This document shows positions 41,278-50,779 of a stretch of 64,000 nt of DNA, piece by piece. A program made the translations under genes and the position numbers. This DNA is from Morganella morganii H1r. Its GTDB lineage: Bacteria; Pseudomonadota; Gammaproteobacteria; Enterobacterales; Enterobacteriaceae. Each line of letters begins with the position of its first letter. Positions within the stretch are counted from its first letter, which is position 1. Below the pieces are notes generated by a model that did no database searches, was not told the DNA's origin, and saw nothing but the letters and a program-made list of their open reading frames with translations. The DNA lies in NCBI RefSeq assembly GCF_000633515.1, contig NZ_AYMP01000031.1, positions 1 through 64,000 of the forward strand. Reading direction: 5' to 3'.

Positions 41278-41490
41278 ATGCAAAGCGAACCAATCATCAC
41301 CACCAACAACATGTCAGCAGACGAAGTTGCTGCGTGGATCACTGAAAAAGCCCGGGCGCTTCAAAAACTGCAATCACTCCGTGCTGAACGCCAAAGAGAG
41401 ATCCGTGACCACGAGCGCACTATGGCCCGCCTCGATGAAGACATCGCCAGATGGGAAGACTTCTGTGCTTTAACAGTACAACCGCAGTAA
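41278..41490 (+). CDS. Small coiled-coil early phage protein
   Basis: The 70-residue product is mostly a charged helix with heptad character (about 20-60; LQKLQSLRAERQREIRDHER). It is the first gene after PL, with AGGAGA before the ATG. It occupies the place of small early-left genes (host takeover or recombination control). No domain recognised. Confidence 0.7.
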   Translation: MQSEPIITTNNMSADEVAAWITEKARALQKLQSLRAERQREIRDHERTMARLDEDIARWEDFCALTVQPQ

Positions 41491-41595
41491 CGGCTGCGTA
41501 TCTGAATAACTGTGTGAAGAGTAAGGCGACAAAATAATAACGGTGTAATCCCTTGTTCGCGGCTGTGCAGCTCTGAACCTTAAAACGGAGGAGCG

Positions 41596-41829
41596 ATGAT
41601 AATGTCCGTCTGCCAGCCGCAATTTTTTAAATCGCCAATAACAAATTCTATTGAGGAGACAGACGCAATGGACTTTAGTCAGTTGCCAAGAAATATTCAG
41701 GAAATCGCTGTCGATTTTTTGGAGGAAATAAGTCCGGATGATAAAGAGCCATCCCTGAAAGTCATCACATTGATAAGAAATGGATTTACAGACATGTATC
41801 AGGCAATTGCATCTGAAAATGCTCAGTAA
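41596..41829 (+). CDS. Small acidic early phage protein
   Basis: The 77-residue frame starts at an ATG with GGAGGAG upstream. A second in-frame ATG at 41668 with GAGGAGAC would give a 53-residue acidic helical protein (MDFSQLPRNIQEIAVDFLEE). Both ribosome sites are strong; the shorter form looks like the conserved core. No function can be assigned. Confidence 0.6.
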   Translation: MIMSVCQPQFFKSPITNSIEETDAMDFSQLPRNIQEIAVDFLEEISPDDKEPSLKVITLIRNGFTDMYQAIASENAQ

Positions 41830-41979
41830 ACCATACTGTCAATAACCAGAAATTAAATACATTACAGCCGGTTAAAAAATTATTTTATTCCGTTTATCCG
41901 GCGGAATTATTGCTGCCCCGCACCGGGAAAAAATAAATTAATACGATATAAAATCATTATCACTGATAAGGAACTGTCT

Positions 41980-42207
41980 ATGTCAAAACAGGATAACCCA
42001 AGTGTTAAGATTAATATTACTGTGACCTTAAATGAAGCACCCTGCATTAATGTTGAGGTAAGTAAGGAATTCAACATACCTGAAAATTCACCTTATATAG
42101 CCTCTTTTTTAGAAAAAATCGGTGAACATATTGCCAGCGAAGGGACGACTACAGAGGCTATAAAAAAAGCAATAAAAGACACCATTAAAAAAAGAAATAT
42201 TCACTGA
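41980..42207 (+). CDS. Hypothetical early phage protein
   Basis: The 75-residue soluble product is AT-rich, with a beta-like N-terminal half (SVKINITVTLNEAPCINVEV) and a basic helical end. AAGGAA precedes the ATG. It lies between the PL genes and xis and is probably cotranscribed. No domain recognised. Confidence 0.6.
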   Translation: MSKQDNPSVKINITVTLNEAPCINVEVSKEFNIPENSPYIASFLEKIGEHIASEGTTTEAIKKAIKDTIKKRNIH

Positions 42208-42269
42208 AGCTACGCTCTTCTTATATCTGAACAGTCTTAATCGTATACGGTGATGTGCAGAGTGTGACT

Positions 42270-42512
42270 ATGAAAATGTTAACTTTGGATGAATGGGCAG
42301 AAGACCGGTACAGGAGCCGCCCGCCTAAACTGGGAACATTACAGCGGTACGCCCGATGTGGTCTGTTTTTCCCACCGGCACAGAAAGAAGGTGGTATTTG
42401 GCGCGTGAGAGAAGATGCCGAACTTGTCGGTAATTTAATCTCACCGGTGATCAGCAAAAGTGACAATCCCAGGCTGCAAAGGATTTTAACTGATGGCTGC
42501 CAGACCCCGTAA
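42270..42512 (+). CDS. xis: Excisionase of element 2
   Basis: The 80-residue product has the Xis pattern (LTLDEWAEDRYRSRPPKLGT, then LQRYARCGLFFPPAQKEGG). I prefer the ATG at 42270 to the GTG at 42255. It overlaps int by 20 bp as in element 1. It directs Int toward excision. Confidence 0.82.
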   Translation: MKMLTLDEWAEDRYRSRPPKLGTLQRYARCGLFFPPAQKEGGIWRVREDAELVGNLISPVISKSDNPRLQRILTDGCQTP

Positions 42513-43620
42513 AAATAATATCGATATCCCCAACCTGTACCCGTTTTTCAGCAGGAAAACCAGCAAGGTGTACTGGCGCTACAGACATCCCGTCACCGGG
42601 AAATTCCATTATCTCGGTGACAACGAGGAAGAGGCCAAAATAATTGCGGTTGAGGCTAATCTGCGTCTTGCTGAACAGCGAAGCCGTCAGGTAATGGCGA
42701 TCAGTGATCGGATGGCAAAAATAAAAGGCAAAGAAATCACTGTTAATACCTGGCTGGATCGGTACCAGAAAATCCAGGCGGAGCGTCTGGCAGATGGTGA
42801 AATAAAACAGAATACCTTTAAACAAAAACAGAAACCTGTAGCACTGATGCGTCATGCGTTGTCACAAAAACCATTACCGGCAGTCGATGCCCGCGATATT
42901 GCCGATATTCTGGATCAGTATAAGGCCAGTGGTCAGCACCGGATGGCTCAGGTTGTCCGTTCGGTCTTAATCGATGTCTTCAAAGAAGCGCAGCATGCCG
43001 GTGAAGTTCCGCCGGGATATAACCCTGCTCTCGCGACAAAGCAACCACGGAGAAAGGTAACCCGGCAACGACTTAACCTGGAAGAATGGCAGAAAATTTA
43101 TGATATCGCCTGTAAGGACCATAAATATCTCGGAAATGCCATGTTGTTGGCTGTTGTTACCGGACAGCGCCTCGGAGATATTTCAGAAATGAAATTCCGT
43201 GATATATGGGATGATCATCTGCATGTCATCCAGCAAAAAACCGGAACGCGGCTTGCTATCCCCCTTTCCCTCCATTGTGATGCACTCAATATCAGCCTGC
43301 GGGATGTGATTGCCGGATGCCGTGATCTGTATGTCAGCAAATATTTAGTCCACTACACACGAAACACATCACAGTCACAACCCGGCGGACAGGTAACCGC
43401 AAATACCCTGACCACCAACTTTAAAAAAGCCAGAGATAAAACCGATATCGATTGGGGAGAAGGTACGCCAGCAACATTTCATGAAATGCGGTCATTGTCA
43501 GAGCGTTTATACCGGGAACAGGGAATTAATACCAAAAACCTGTTGGGGCATAAAAACCAGCAGCAAACCGATAAATATCATGATGATCGTGGCAAAGATT
43601 GGATAAGGGTATTGATATAA
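42493..43620 (+). CDS. int: Tyrosine-recombinase integrase of element 2
   Basis: The 375-residue integrase has the same three-domain build as its element 1 paralogue. It keeps the catalytic Arg (TGQRLGD), His-x-x-Arg (HEMRS), second His (LLGHK) and Tyr (TDKYHDDRG). It lies 4.5 kb from its att site in icd. That is further than usual, because an unknown gene and the RloC-like gene sit in between. N-terminal arm-binding residues differ more from the paralogue than the catalytic end. Confidence 0.95.
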   Translation: MAARPRKNNIDIPNLYPFFSRKTSKVYWRYRHPVTGKFHYLGDNEEEAKIIAVEANLRLAEQRSRQVMAISDRMAKIKGKEITVNTWLDRYQKIQAERLADGEIKQNTFKQKQKPVALMRHALSQKPLPAVDARDIADILDQYKASGQHRMAQVVRSVLIDVFKEAQHAGEVPPGYNPALATKQPRRKVTRQRLNLEEWQKIYDIACKDHKYLGNAMLLAVVTGQRLGDISEMKFRDIWDDHLHVIQQKTGTRLAIPLSLHCDALNISLRDVIAGCRDLYVSKYLVHYTRNTSQSQPGGQVTANTLTTNFKKARDKTDIDWGEGTPATFHEMRSLSERLYREQGINTKNLLGHKNQQQTDKYHDDRGKDWIRVLI

Positions 43621-43783
43621 TATTTTATTAACCCATAGTTAAACTCGTATATCTAGCTTCCAAGCTACAGCCGGGCTTGTGTCAGAAGTAAACCTTTTAA
43701 CATCAGAATGTGTTAATCAATGGGAGCCGGTCATCATAAAAGCACTTAAGGATCAAAATTCCGAAAGTGCCTCTCACTATTTT

Positions 43784-44320
43784 TTACTTAACAAGTTTAA
43801 TTGTTATGCCAGAGTTAGGGCCAGGAGGAACACCTAATGCCGTATCTACGCCTGGGTTATTACGTAAATCCTCAAGGATTTCTTCAGGTCGGAACTTTTT
43901 CCCAATTATAGCTTGAGATCCCGGACGAGGTTTTTCTGAGTGTCTTGCTCGGTAAGCTTCAACAAATTCAATCCCTTCTGCTTTTGCTCGCGAGCTTAAG
44001 CCTCGGGCATATAAACGATTGAATTCTCCTTCAGCTAAAGTTTGAGCTGCAGTATAAGGGACTTTAACTTGAATAATCTCAGTGCTATTAGGTTTTTTTC
44101 GAGGATAATGGGTAGCCAATAATCCTCTATTTAGGATTTCTCGCTCAAGCCATGCATCATCATGTTGAGATGCTTCTTCCAATAAAGATGGCCACACTGC
44201 TTTACCTTGATCAGTAAGAAAATTACTCAAATAAAAACTATTATTCTCTTGATCAAGTTTAATCTCTCTGAGCATGAATTTCTTGGTTGAATCATCTAAA
44301 TTAATATAATTTAAAGGCAT
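43784..44320 (-). CDS. Hypothetical protein of an island-associated family
   Basis: The 178-residue soluble product starts MPLNYINLDDSTKKFMLREI and contains YTAAQTLAEGEFNRLYARGL (about 90-110) and a C-terminal Gly/Pro-rich GVDTALGVPPGPNSGITIKL. I recall these blocks from a conserved bacterial family often found in genomic islands, but no function is known to me. It is AT-rich and points away from the ATPase gene with 900 bp in between, so it may or may not belong to the same cargo unit. Confidence 0.65.
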   Translation of the reverse strand: MPLNYINLDDSTKKFMLREIKLDQENNSFYLSNFLTDQGKAVWPSLLEEASQHDDAWLEREILNRGLLATHYPRKKPNSTEIIQVKVPYTAAQTLAEGEFNRLYARGLSSRAKAEGIEFVEAYRARHSEKPRPGSQAIIGKKFRPEEILEDLRNNPGVDTALGVPPGPNSGITIKLVK

Positions 44321-45018
44321 AAAACCCCCTGCTATTATGTGAACAAAAATAAAACCTTAATTAGAGAATTTAATTATGAACCATGTTACGTAACTAGTAA
44401 TTTTAATGCAAATGAAAAATTTATATTTTGTAAATAGCTATTTTAACATTACCTGAAATCCGTTTATTTTCAACTATAAAATATTAGTCAGGGAAATAAT
44501 ATCAGTTTGAAAACTTTAATTACTGATGAATCCACCGCTTTTAATGATTGAGTACAGTACTTTTTCCAAATATCATCAATTTTTTCAAAAAACCTCCTTT
44601 ATCGCATAATTTTCAAAACTTATTTCTGCAAAGCAAGCTTTGTGTTTTCATTCAAAATCTACTTAATCAATTTAATATCATTGATATTCCATACTACTGT
44701 ACTTTTATTTTCAATTATAATGAGTGACATTATCGAATCTATTTTGACGAAAAACATCATCTACTTTCAGACCAGAATCAGCTAGTGCAAAACTATTAAC
44801 GACTTGGAGCTTCAATAAAACGGAATTTTTATCGTGGCCTCTGCTGTTTCAGAGCAGAAAATCTAATTATAGCTGTCATATTTAGGGGAAGAGTGCAGTG
44901 GATAAGGATATTGACCTGATACTTTATTAATTATTCCTTCTAGTATAAGTACCGATAAAATGATGTCTATCTGTATAAGGGAGTTGTAATTTACTATAAT
45001 AAATATTATTATCTCTCC
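44321..45018. other. AT-rich non-coding region
   Basis: About 700 bp with stops in all frames and no ORF I would support. A short hairpin (CTGCT/AGCAG) lies near 44840. It separates the 178-residue gene from the GC-rich inverted-repeat unit. It may hold a promoter or decayed cargo. Confidence 0.4.
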
Positions 45019-45242
45019 GCTACCACTCCGGGCACCTTTTGTCCCTACACGTTAGTCATGCTCGTACGAGGTGTACGGGGCTGGCCGGTGGTAAACCGGC
45101 GACGTAGAAGGAGTCCGGTATGAAACAGAAAACCGTTCTGGTGCGCAAGTATCAGCGTTTTCGGTTAGGCCGCTGGGAGGACGTGTGCATGCACATGCGC
45201 TCCCTGCCTAATCGTTAATGTCATGTCCCCGGTAGTGGTAGC
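45019..45242. repeat. 224-bp GC-rich unit bounded by a 14-15 bp inverted repeat
   Basis: GCTACCACTCCGGG (45019-45032) is complementary to CCCGGTAGTGGTAGC (45228-45242) with one bulged base. The unit is clearly more GC-rich than the AT-rich DNA on both sides. Inside are a hairpin GCCGGT/ACCGGC (about 45084-45100), a short palindromic stretch around GCTCGTACGAGG, and a 32-codon frame with a strong ribosome binding site. It ends four bases before the stop of the ATPase gene. It could be a small mobile repeat or a structured mRNA. Confidence 0.55.
45120..45218 (+). CDS. 32-aa basic peptide with strong ribosome binding site
   Basis: The frame encodes MKQKTVLVRKYQRFRLGRWE and then DVCMHMRSLPNR. 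It is strongly basic and aromatic, with no membrane helix, so it is not a typical type I toxin. AAGGAG lies six bases before the ATG. A GCCGGT/ACCGGC hairpin sits just upstream. It is convergent with the ATPase gene, whose stop is 28 bp away. I do not recognise the family. Confidence 0.5.
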   Translation: MKQKTVLVRKYQRFRLGRWEDVCMHMRSLPNR

Positions 45243-45245
45243 ACT

Positions 45246-47426
45246 TCAGGTTTCAACCATCATCATGTTGTAGTGTTCTATATCCCCCGTCTCCTCAAAT
45301 ACCCTCCTAAACATCTCAATATACATATCTGCTGATGATTCTTCATGAAGACGAATGTTACGGCTATCTGCATGCGAATGACGGTTGATAAAACGGTAAA
45401 AAGCATGAAATCTAGGTTCTCGATTATTCTCTGCCAGAGTATTCAATGCAGTGTAAAGACGTTCACTTTTCCCTGAAAAACTGAAATAATGTTCAAGTAT
45501 CTGGCGCATTACGTTTGGAATAATGACACCCGAAGGTCCGTCGTTACTAGCCTTGCGTAATACATACCAGAGAGCCTGATAGTCGTTAAGTAGATCCTTC
45601 TCTGTAATAGAACTGACACAGCTGAACTGATCTTTGGTAACATGATATAATTGCCAATCTACTGGTTTTTTCCCTGCAGGCCTGCTTCCACTTGAGAGCA
45701 GAAGCTCTTGAAAGAAGAACAAACTATGTGTGAGTATCATCACCTTTCCGGCACGCCGAGGTTTAATTACTTCGTGCTGTATCAGCATGGCTACTTCAAA
45801 AATATAATTCTGGGACAAGCTGGAGATTGGGTCATCAATAACAATAAAACTAGGTCGATTATCAGATTGGTTGCGACTATTCCGCCCCTTGCATGTTTCT
45901 ATAAAATACAAAAAGGCGATTAATGTTTTCTCTCCTTCGCTAAGAGTCTGAAATACTTGACGATTTGAGTTTTCTCCTATTCTGCTGAGCCGGTAAGATT
46001 CAACGCCCTCATCACATCTAACGATCCTGAAACTATCTACGCCTAATGAAGTCAACGTATTGTTAATATTCTGTATTGTATTATCTATATTGACAGTTTT
46101 TGCATATCTCAGAGCTATTTCTTTTTCAGTATTCTCGATATTTTCTGTAATGTACTCTGATTCAGCTTCTTGAGTTCTTCTAGCTTCCTGTAATGCAGCC
46201 AATTCAGCATATTGTTGCTCAATTACATCAGAGGAAAGGTGGCGTATATATGCAAAAACTCGGTTTGTCAGTAACGCACGCTCTGTTGTGTAGTTCTCCG
46301 CCAATCGGTTGTTATCACTTATTTCACCGTTCAGTTCCGCAAGCGCCTGCTGCAAGATTAGTGTTTCATCAAGGATGCTTCGTGGACTGATACATATAGA
46401 AGGTTCTGCAAGCTTCTGTGAAATCACATTCTGGTTAAACTGGACAAGTTGTTCAAATTCAGATAACAGCACGAGCACAGGTGATTGAGTGCCTACTATA
46501 GGACATTTATTCAGCGCCTCACGCAAGCGAGGAAATAAGCTCTTCCACTCGGAGTATCGCTTCTCCAACTGTCTCAGCGCACTTATAGCGGTTTCCCATG
46601 AATGATCGAATAACGCGGTAATTTCTTGTTGAAGATGTTCGCCATTTACAGGTGACTGGCAAAATGGACAGATATCACCTTTAAGCCACTCTGTTCCTCG
46701 CGCTATCCAGTCGCTATTGCTGAGCCGCCTTACTGCAGCAGCCAAAACACTATCACCCGATGGCACCAATGGCTCTTCCAGCAAAGTAAGTTCCTCCTCT
46801 GTAAATATGAAAGGAGAAAAACTCTCAATAGGTTGAACACGGCTACCTTGGCTGTTTTCCAGACGCTTTAGTTCTTCACATAAAGCAGCTGTACTGGTAA
46901 CAATAACATCAGATGATGACATGATTTTATGGTAAAGGCTTTCAGTACGTTTTGCTCCTCCCATCAGAGCAGCCACGGCTGAAGACCTTATTTCAGCAGA
47001 ACTGCTAAAAATACGCTCAGCACAATTACTACGAATTCTTTTCTGATCAGCAGTATTTTCTAGCAGAGAGGTGCTGTTGGTCTGTTGTGTAATGCGCAGA
47101 TCACTGGCTCTTGTTTCCAATGCTTCGATTTCAGCAGCAATAACCGTATTTTCTTTACTAAGTGTAAAAATACCGGGTTGAGCCGCCTGGCCATGAAAAA
47201 GATCTTCAACAAACTGGTGATTGAATACAAGATATCGCATATCTAGTTGAGGATGAAACCTGCATTGTTCATATTCATCACTATCCGGTCGATAAAAAAA
47301 TCCGGATATCGTCGATTTACCGGCTCCATTCTGACCATAAACCAAGGTAACATAACTGCTGATATCAATCTGAGTTGCTTTATCACGGGAATAACTACGT
47401 ACCCCACGCAGAGAGAGTATGCTCAT
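45246..47426 (-). CDS. RloC/PrrC-like ATPase (AAA_13), candidate anticodon nuclease
   Basis: The 726-residue product has a split ABC-type ATPase: Walker A GQNGAGKS (31-38), signature LSEGEK (495-500), Walker B FIVIDDPISSLS (527-538) and H-loop THSLFF (566-571). The middle is helical with a CPFC motif (253-256), like the zinc hook of RloC. The C-terminal region has R641-x3-E645 (MRQILEH) and His residues at 683/685 (NRHSHAD), matching the R-E-H layout of PrrC/RloC nucleases. RloC cuts tRNA anticodons upon DNA damage or phage attack. No restriction-modification genes are adjacent. The start at 47426 is chosen for its conserved N-terminus. Family sure; nuclease activity inferred. Confidence 0.8.
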   Translation of the reverse strand: MSILSLRGVRSYSRDKATQIDISSYVTLVYGQNGAGKSTISGFFYRPDSDEYEQCRFHPQLDMRYLVFNHQFVEDLFHGQAAQPGIFTLSKENTVIAAEIEALETRASDLRITQQTNSTSLLENTADQKRIRSNCAERIFSSSAEIRSSAVAALMGGAKRTESLYHKIMSSSDVIVTSTAALCEELKRLENSQGSRVQPIESFSPFIFTEEELTLLEEPLVPSGDSVLAAAVRRLSNSDWIARGTEWLKGDICPFCQSPVNGEHLQQEITALFDHSWETAISALRQLEKRYSEWKSLFPRLREALNKCPIVGTQSPVLVLLSEFEQLVQFNQNVISQKLAEPSICISPRSILDETLILQQALAELNGEISDNNRLAENYTTERALLTNRVFAYIRHLSSDVIEQQYAELAALQEARRTQEAESEYITENIENTEKEIALRYAKTVNIDNTIQNINNTLTSLGVDSFRIVRCDEGVESYRLSRIGENSNRQVFQTLSEGEKTLIAFLYFIETCKGRNSRNQSDNRPSFIVIDDPISSLSQNYIFEVAMLIQHEVIKPRRAGKVMILTHSLFFFQELLLSSGSRPAGKKPVDWQLYHVTKDQFSCVSSITEKDLLNDYQALWYVLRKASNDGPSGVIIPNVMRQILEHYFSFSGKSERLYTALNTLAENNREPRFHAFYRFINRHSHADSRNIRLHEESSADMYIEMFRRVFEETGDIEHYNMMMVET

Positions 47427-48096
47427 CGTCCAATCCCTGTAGTTTGAATATATAAACATCATACTGATTAGAGAAAAATCTGAAAGCTATCTCTATATGA
47501 ATGCTGATAATTCTTTTAACAAAACATCTCAATAAGAGTAGTTTTCATGAATGCACTCACATCAAAAATACACTTTTCAATACTAATCATTTTCTGTATG
47601 CAACAGATAGGATGCTACCCTATCAGAGTGAGGCAGTTCCGTGCCAGAGATAAAATGACATGAGCGATTAGCTCCTTCAAATATTCAACCGTCAACTCAC
47701 TATAATTTACTTATTGTTATCAATGGGCTATGCGTACTTTTAATAAAATATCAGAGAGTATAGAAACTCAAGTATAAGCGCATTAAGATACATCACATAA
47801 TCCATTAATTAATAGATTTTTTAGCTGAAACGTAAAATTTATATTGAATAAAGCTTAGTGCGAGAATAAATACTTTGAGAATTGTGCAGAAGCAATCCAT
47901 AACTAACAAATCACTAGCTATTCTTATAAAAATAAGACTTATTTTTTGTATTTTCATGGAAATACTCACAAATTAGTTGGCACAAAGTCTACTTTTCACT
48001 CACGTTAGATATACACAAATCGTACAAATTTCATACCGTTTTGCTAAATCATTTTGCAAACTTTTTGATAACCGTTTCAGACTGAACAATAAAAAA
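47427..48096. other. AT-rich region between the ATPase gene and icd, with att arm sequence
   Basis: No ORF. The last 130 bp resemble the sequence next to the icd remnant of element 1: CGTACAAATTTCATACCGTT at about 48018, then TTTTG repeats at roughly 12-bp spacing. These are likely integrase arm-type sites. The promoter of the ATPase gene should lie in the right-most part near 47430-47520. Confidence 0.45.
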
Positions 48097-48119
48097 CGGG
48101 AACCAATAAGTTCCCGTTA
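48097..48119 (-). terminator. icd terminator
   Basis: ACGGGAAC and GTTCCCGT pair around a short loop; on the minus strand T-rich sequence follows. It is supplied by the prophage along with the icd 3' end. Confidence 0.8.
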
Positions 48120-48140
48120 ACTATTTCACCGTAAACTTAA

Positions 48141-49394
48141 TTACATGTGTTTGATGATTGCGTCACCAAACTCTGAGCATTTCAGGAGTTTAGCGCCTTC
48201 CATCAGACGTTCGAAATCGTAGGTGACGGTCTTGGCAGCGATTGCCCCTTCCATTCCTTTAACGATTAAGTCAGCGGCCTCAAACCAGCCCATGTGGCGC
48301 AGCATCATCTCGGCGGAGAGAATTTCTGAGCCCGGGTTGACTTTGTCCTGACCGGCGTATTTTGGTGCCGTGCCGTGGGTGGCTTCAAACAGTGCGCACT
48401 CATCACCGATGTTGGCGCCCGGTGCGATACCGATACCGCCGACCTGTGCCGCGAGGGCGTCGGAGATATAGTCTCCGTTGAGGTTCATACAGGCGATAAC
48501 GTCATATTCTGCCGGACGCAGCAGGATTTGTTGCAGGAACGCATCCGCGATCACGTCTTTGATAATGATCTGTTTGCCGGTTTTCGGGTTTTTCAGGCTT
48601 AACCACGGGCCACCGTCCAGTAACTCGCCGCCGAATTCTTCACGGGCCAGTTCGTATCCCCAGTCTTTGAAGGCACCTTCGGTGAACTTCATAATGTTGC
48701 CTTTATGAACCAGGGTGACAGAATCACGGTCGTTATCAATCGCGTAGTTAATCGCGGCGCGAACCAGGCGTTTTGTCCCTTCTTCGGAGCACGGTTTGAT
48801 ACCGATACCGCAATCCTGCGGGAAGCGGATTTTGGTCACGCCCATTTCATCCTGCAGGAACTTGATCACTTTGTCTGCTTCCGCAGAACCGGCTTTCCAC
48901 TCGATACCGGCGTAGATGTCTTCCGCGTTTTCACGGAAAATCACCATGTCGGTCAGTTCAGGGTGTTTTACCGGGCTTGGCGTACCGGCGTAGTAACGCA
49001 CCGGGCGCAGACAAACATACAGATCCAGAATCTGGCGCAGTGCCACGTTCAGGGAGCGGATACCGCCGCCGACCGGGGTGGTCAGAGGGCCTTTGATGGC
49101 CACGCGGTAGTCACGGATAAAATCGAGGGTTTCATCCGGCAGCCAGACATCACTGCCATACAGTTTTGTGGATTTCTCACCGGTGTAGATTTCCATCCAG
49201 GAGATTTCACGCTTACCGCCATAGGCTTTTTTTACAGCGGCATCAACAACTTTAATCATTACCGGCGTTACATCAGCCCCGATTCCGTCCCCTTCAATAA
49301 ACGGGATAACCGGATTGTCCGGAACGATTAATTTGCCTTGTGCGTCAATGGTAATTTTAGCGCCTTTCGCCGGAACAACTACTTTGCTTTCCAT
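48141..49394 (-). CDS. icd: Isocitrate dehydrogenase (NADP), 3' end replaced by prophage copy
   Basis: The 417-residue enzyme starts [20 protein letters not shown] at 49394 after AAGGAG. It converts isocitrate to 2-oxoglutarate, CO2 and NADPH in the citric acid cycle. It has the phosphorylation/substrate loop [12 protein letters not shown], metal-binding Asp residues in [18 protein letters not shown], and the NADP-binding [16 protein letters not shown] region. The last 54 codons come from the integrated prophage, and the protein remains full length (E. coli 416). Divergent from rluE. Confidence 0.97.
   Translation of the reverse strand: MESKVVVPAKGAKITIDAQGKLIVPDNPVIPFIEGDGIGADVTPVMIKVVDAAVKKAYGGKREISWMEIYTGEKSTKLYGSDVWLPDETLDFIRDYRVAIKGPLTTPVGGGIRSLNVALRQILDLYVCLRPVRYYAGTPSPVKHPELTDMVIFRENAEDIYAGIEWKAGSAEADKVIKFLQDEMGVTKIRFPQDCGIGIKPCSEEGTKRLVRAAINYAIDNDRDSVTLVHKGNIMKFTEGAFKDWGYELAREEFGGELLDGGPWLSLKNPKTGKQIIIKDVIADAFLQQILLRPAEYDVIACMNLNGDYISDALAAQVGGIGIAPGANIGDECALFEATHGTAPKYAGQDKVNPGSEILSAEMMLRHMGWFEAADLIVKGMEGAIAAKTVTYDFERLMEGAKLLKCSEFGDAIIKHM
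48277..48305. other. Right attachment core of element 2
   Basis: The 29 bp are identical to 7161-7189 and mark the point up to which both icd copies match. To the right the sequence is host icd only. Confidence 0.75.
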
Positions 49395-49538
49395 CAACCT
49401 CTCCTTAATGTTATGTAAGCGCAATGCTTTGTTAATTTTTTGTAATGGCACTGTCAATACTACTTGAATAATCGCGTCACGCAAATCCTAACTGTTTTAA
49501 GCTATAATGTAAGTCTCATTTTTTATAAAAAAGATATC

Positions 49539-50180
49539 ATGGCTGTCATACAACCCAAAATCCGCACGACCGGAAAAAAACACTCACACCCGGCAGCGCA
49601 ACGCCATCTGAATAAGCCTGTCCGTAAACGCGGCCCGCGCAAAATGGTTTTGTTTAATAAGCCGTTTGATGTACTGCCGCAATTTACCGGTGAAGCCGGG
49701 CAGAATACGCTGAAAGACTATATCCCGATCAAAGATATTTATGCCGCCGGGCGTCTGGATCGCGACAGCGAAGGGTTATTGATTCTGACGAATGACGGTG
49801 TTTTGCAGGCCCGGCTGACACAGCCTGCTCATAAAGCAGAAAAAGTGTATTACGCGCAGGTGGAAGGGATACCGGATGAGGATGCACTGAATCAGTTACG
49901 TAATGGTATTACCCTGAATGATGGCCCGACCCGCCCGGCCGGTGCGGAAATTGTTGCTGAGCCGGCATGGCTGTGGCCGCGTAATCCGCCTATCCGTGAA
50001 CGTAAATCCATCCCTGTGACCTGGCTGAAACTGACACTCAGAGAAGGCCGCAACCGCCAGGTGCGCCGGATGACCGCACATATCGGACATCCGACTCTGC
50101 GCCTTATCCGCTGGCAGATCGGCGATTATACCCTGGACGCACTGAAACCCGGTGACTGGAGAAGTATTAATGACATTTAA
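49539..50180 (+). CDS. rluE: 23S rRNA pseudouridine(2457) synthase
   Basis: The 213-residue product has the RsuA/RluE catalytic motif [15 protein letters not shown] (Asp nucleophile) and a basic N-terminal tail. It modifies U2457 of 23S rRNA. It lacks an S4 domain, as RluE does. The ATG at 49539 gives the usual length. It overlaps nudJ by 11 bp and is divergent from icd, the conserved enterobacterial order. Confidence 0.94.
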   Translation: MAVIQPKIRTTGKKHSHPAAQRHLNKPVRKRGPRKMVLFNKPFDVLPQFTGEAGQNTLKDYIPIKDIYAAGRLDRDSEGLLILTNDGVLQARLTQPAHKAEKVYYAQVEGIPDEDALNQLRNGITLNDGPTRPAGAEIVAEPAWLWPRNPPIRERKSIPVTWLKLTLREGRNRQVRRMTAHIGHPTLRLIRWQIGDYTLDALKPGDWRSINDI

Positions 50181-50637
50181 GCCCCATATTACCGTGGCCT
50201 GCCTGGTCAGCGCCGGTGAAAAATTTCTGGTGGTGGAAGAAACCGTTAACGGCAACGCCACCTGGAACCAGCCCGCCGGACATCTGGAAGCCGGAGAATC
50301 CCTGATTGCTGCCGCAGAGCGCGAGCTGTATGAAGAAACCGGGATCCGTGCCACCCCGGATGCCCTGCTGAAAATCCATCAGTGGGTCGCACCGGACGGC
50401 ACACCGTTTATCCGTTTTCTGTTCCGTGTGCTGCTGGACAGTGAATGTGAGACGCACCCGCAGGACAGCGATATCGACTGCTGCCACTGGGTCAGTGCGG
50501 ATGACATTATTCACAGCCCGATCCTGCGCTCCCCGCTGGTAAAAGAAAGTATGTTTGCCTGGTTTGCCGCAGAACCGCTGCCGCTTTCGCTGCTGGGAAC
50601 GTTCGGTGATGCATTCGGGGAACCGGTTTCGCCGTAA
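50170..50637 (+). CDS. nudJ: Nudix phosphatase NudJ
   Basis: The 155-residue product has a complete Nudix box ([20 protein letters not shown] then TGI). In E. coli NudJ hydrolyses HMP-pyrophosphate and nucleoside di/triphosphates. The start at 50170 has GGAGAAG upstream and gives the normal length. It is coupled to rluE by overlap and followed by mnmA. Confidence 0.94.
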   Translation: MTFKPHITVACLVSAGEKFLVVEETVNGNATWNQPAGHLEAGESLIAAAERELYEETGIRATPDALLKIHQWVAPDGTPFIRFLFRVLLDSECETHPQDSDIDCCHWVSADDIIHSPILRSPLVKESMFAWFAAEPLPLSLLGTFGDAFGEPVSP

Positions 50638-50779
50638 TACACTGCGAAAAAAGTGCCGGACCCGCACCTGAGTGATGCACCGCTGTGCGTATCATGGTAA
50701 AGTACGGCGCTTGTTTTTTTCCCCGGTTCTTCTTCGCGTCACAATTTGCGGAGCAGACCGAATCGCCGCGAGATCAGCC

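Larger units (their letters stand above)
7161..48305. mobile_element. Element 2: lambdoid prophage with HK97-type head, inserted in icd
   Basis: The element is bounded by 29-bp identical cores within the icd 3' end and is about 41 kb long. All modules are present: recombination, immunity, replication, Q, lysis, terminase, head, tail and fibre. Late genes run leftward. Accessory genes sit at both ends (avcD on the left; an unknown gene and an RloC/PrrC-like ATPase on the right) and between Q and the holin (csp, acyltransferase). The major capsid gene has a premature amber codon, so the prophage may be defective. Confidence 0.93.

Noticed and set aside
45019-45242. Integron attC site
   Set aside because: The inverted repeat is present but I could not fit the GTTRRRY and RYYYAAC core sites, and there is no integron integrase.
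48395-49394. Longer icd start at 49484
   Set aside because: The extra 30 codons are not part of isocitrate dehydrogenase; the ATG at 49394 has AAGGAG and gives the normal length.
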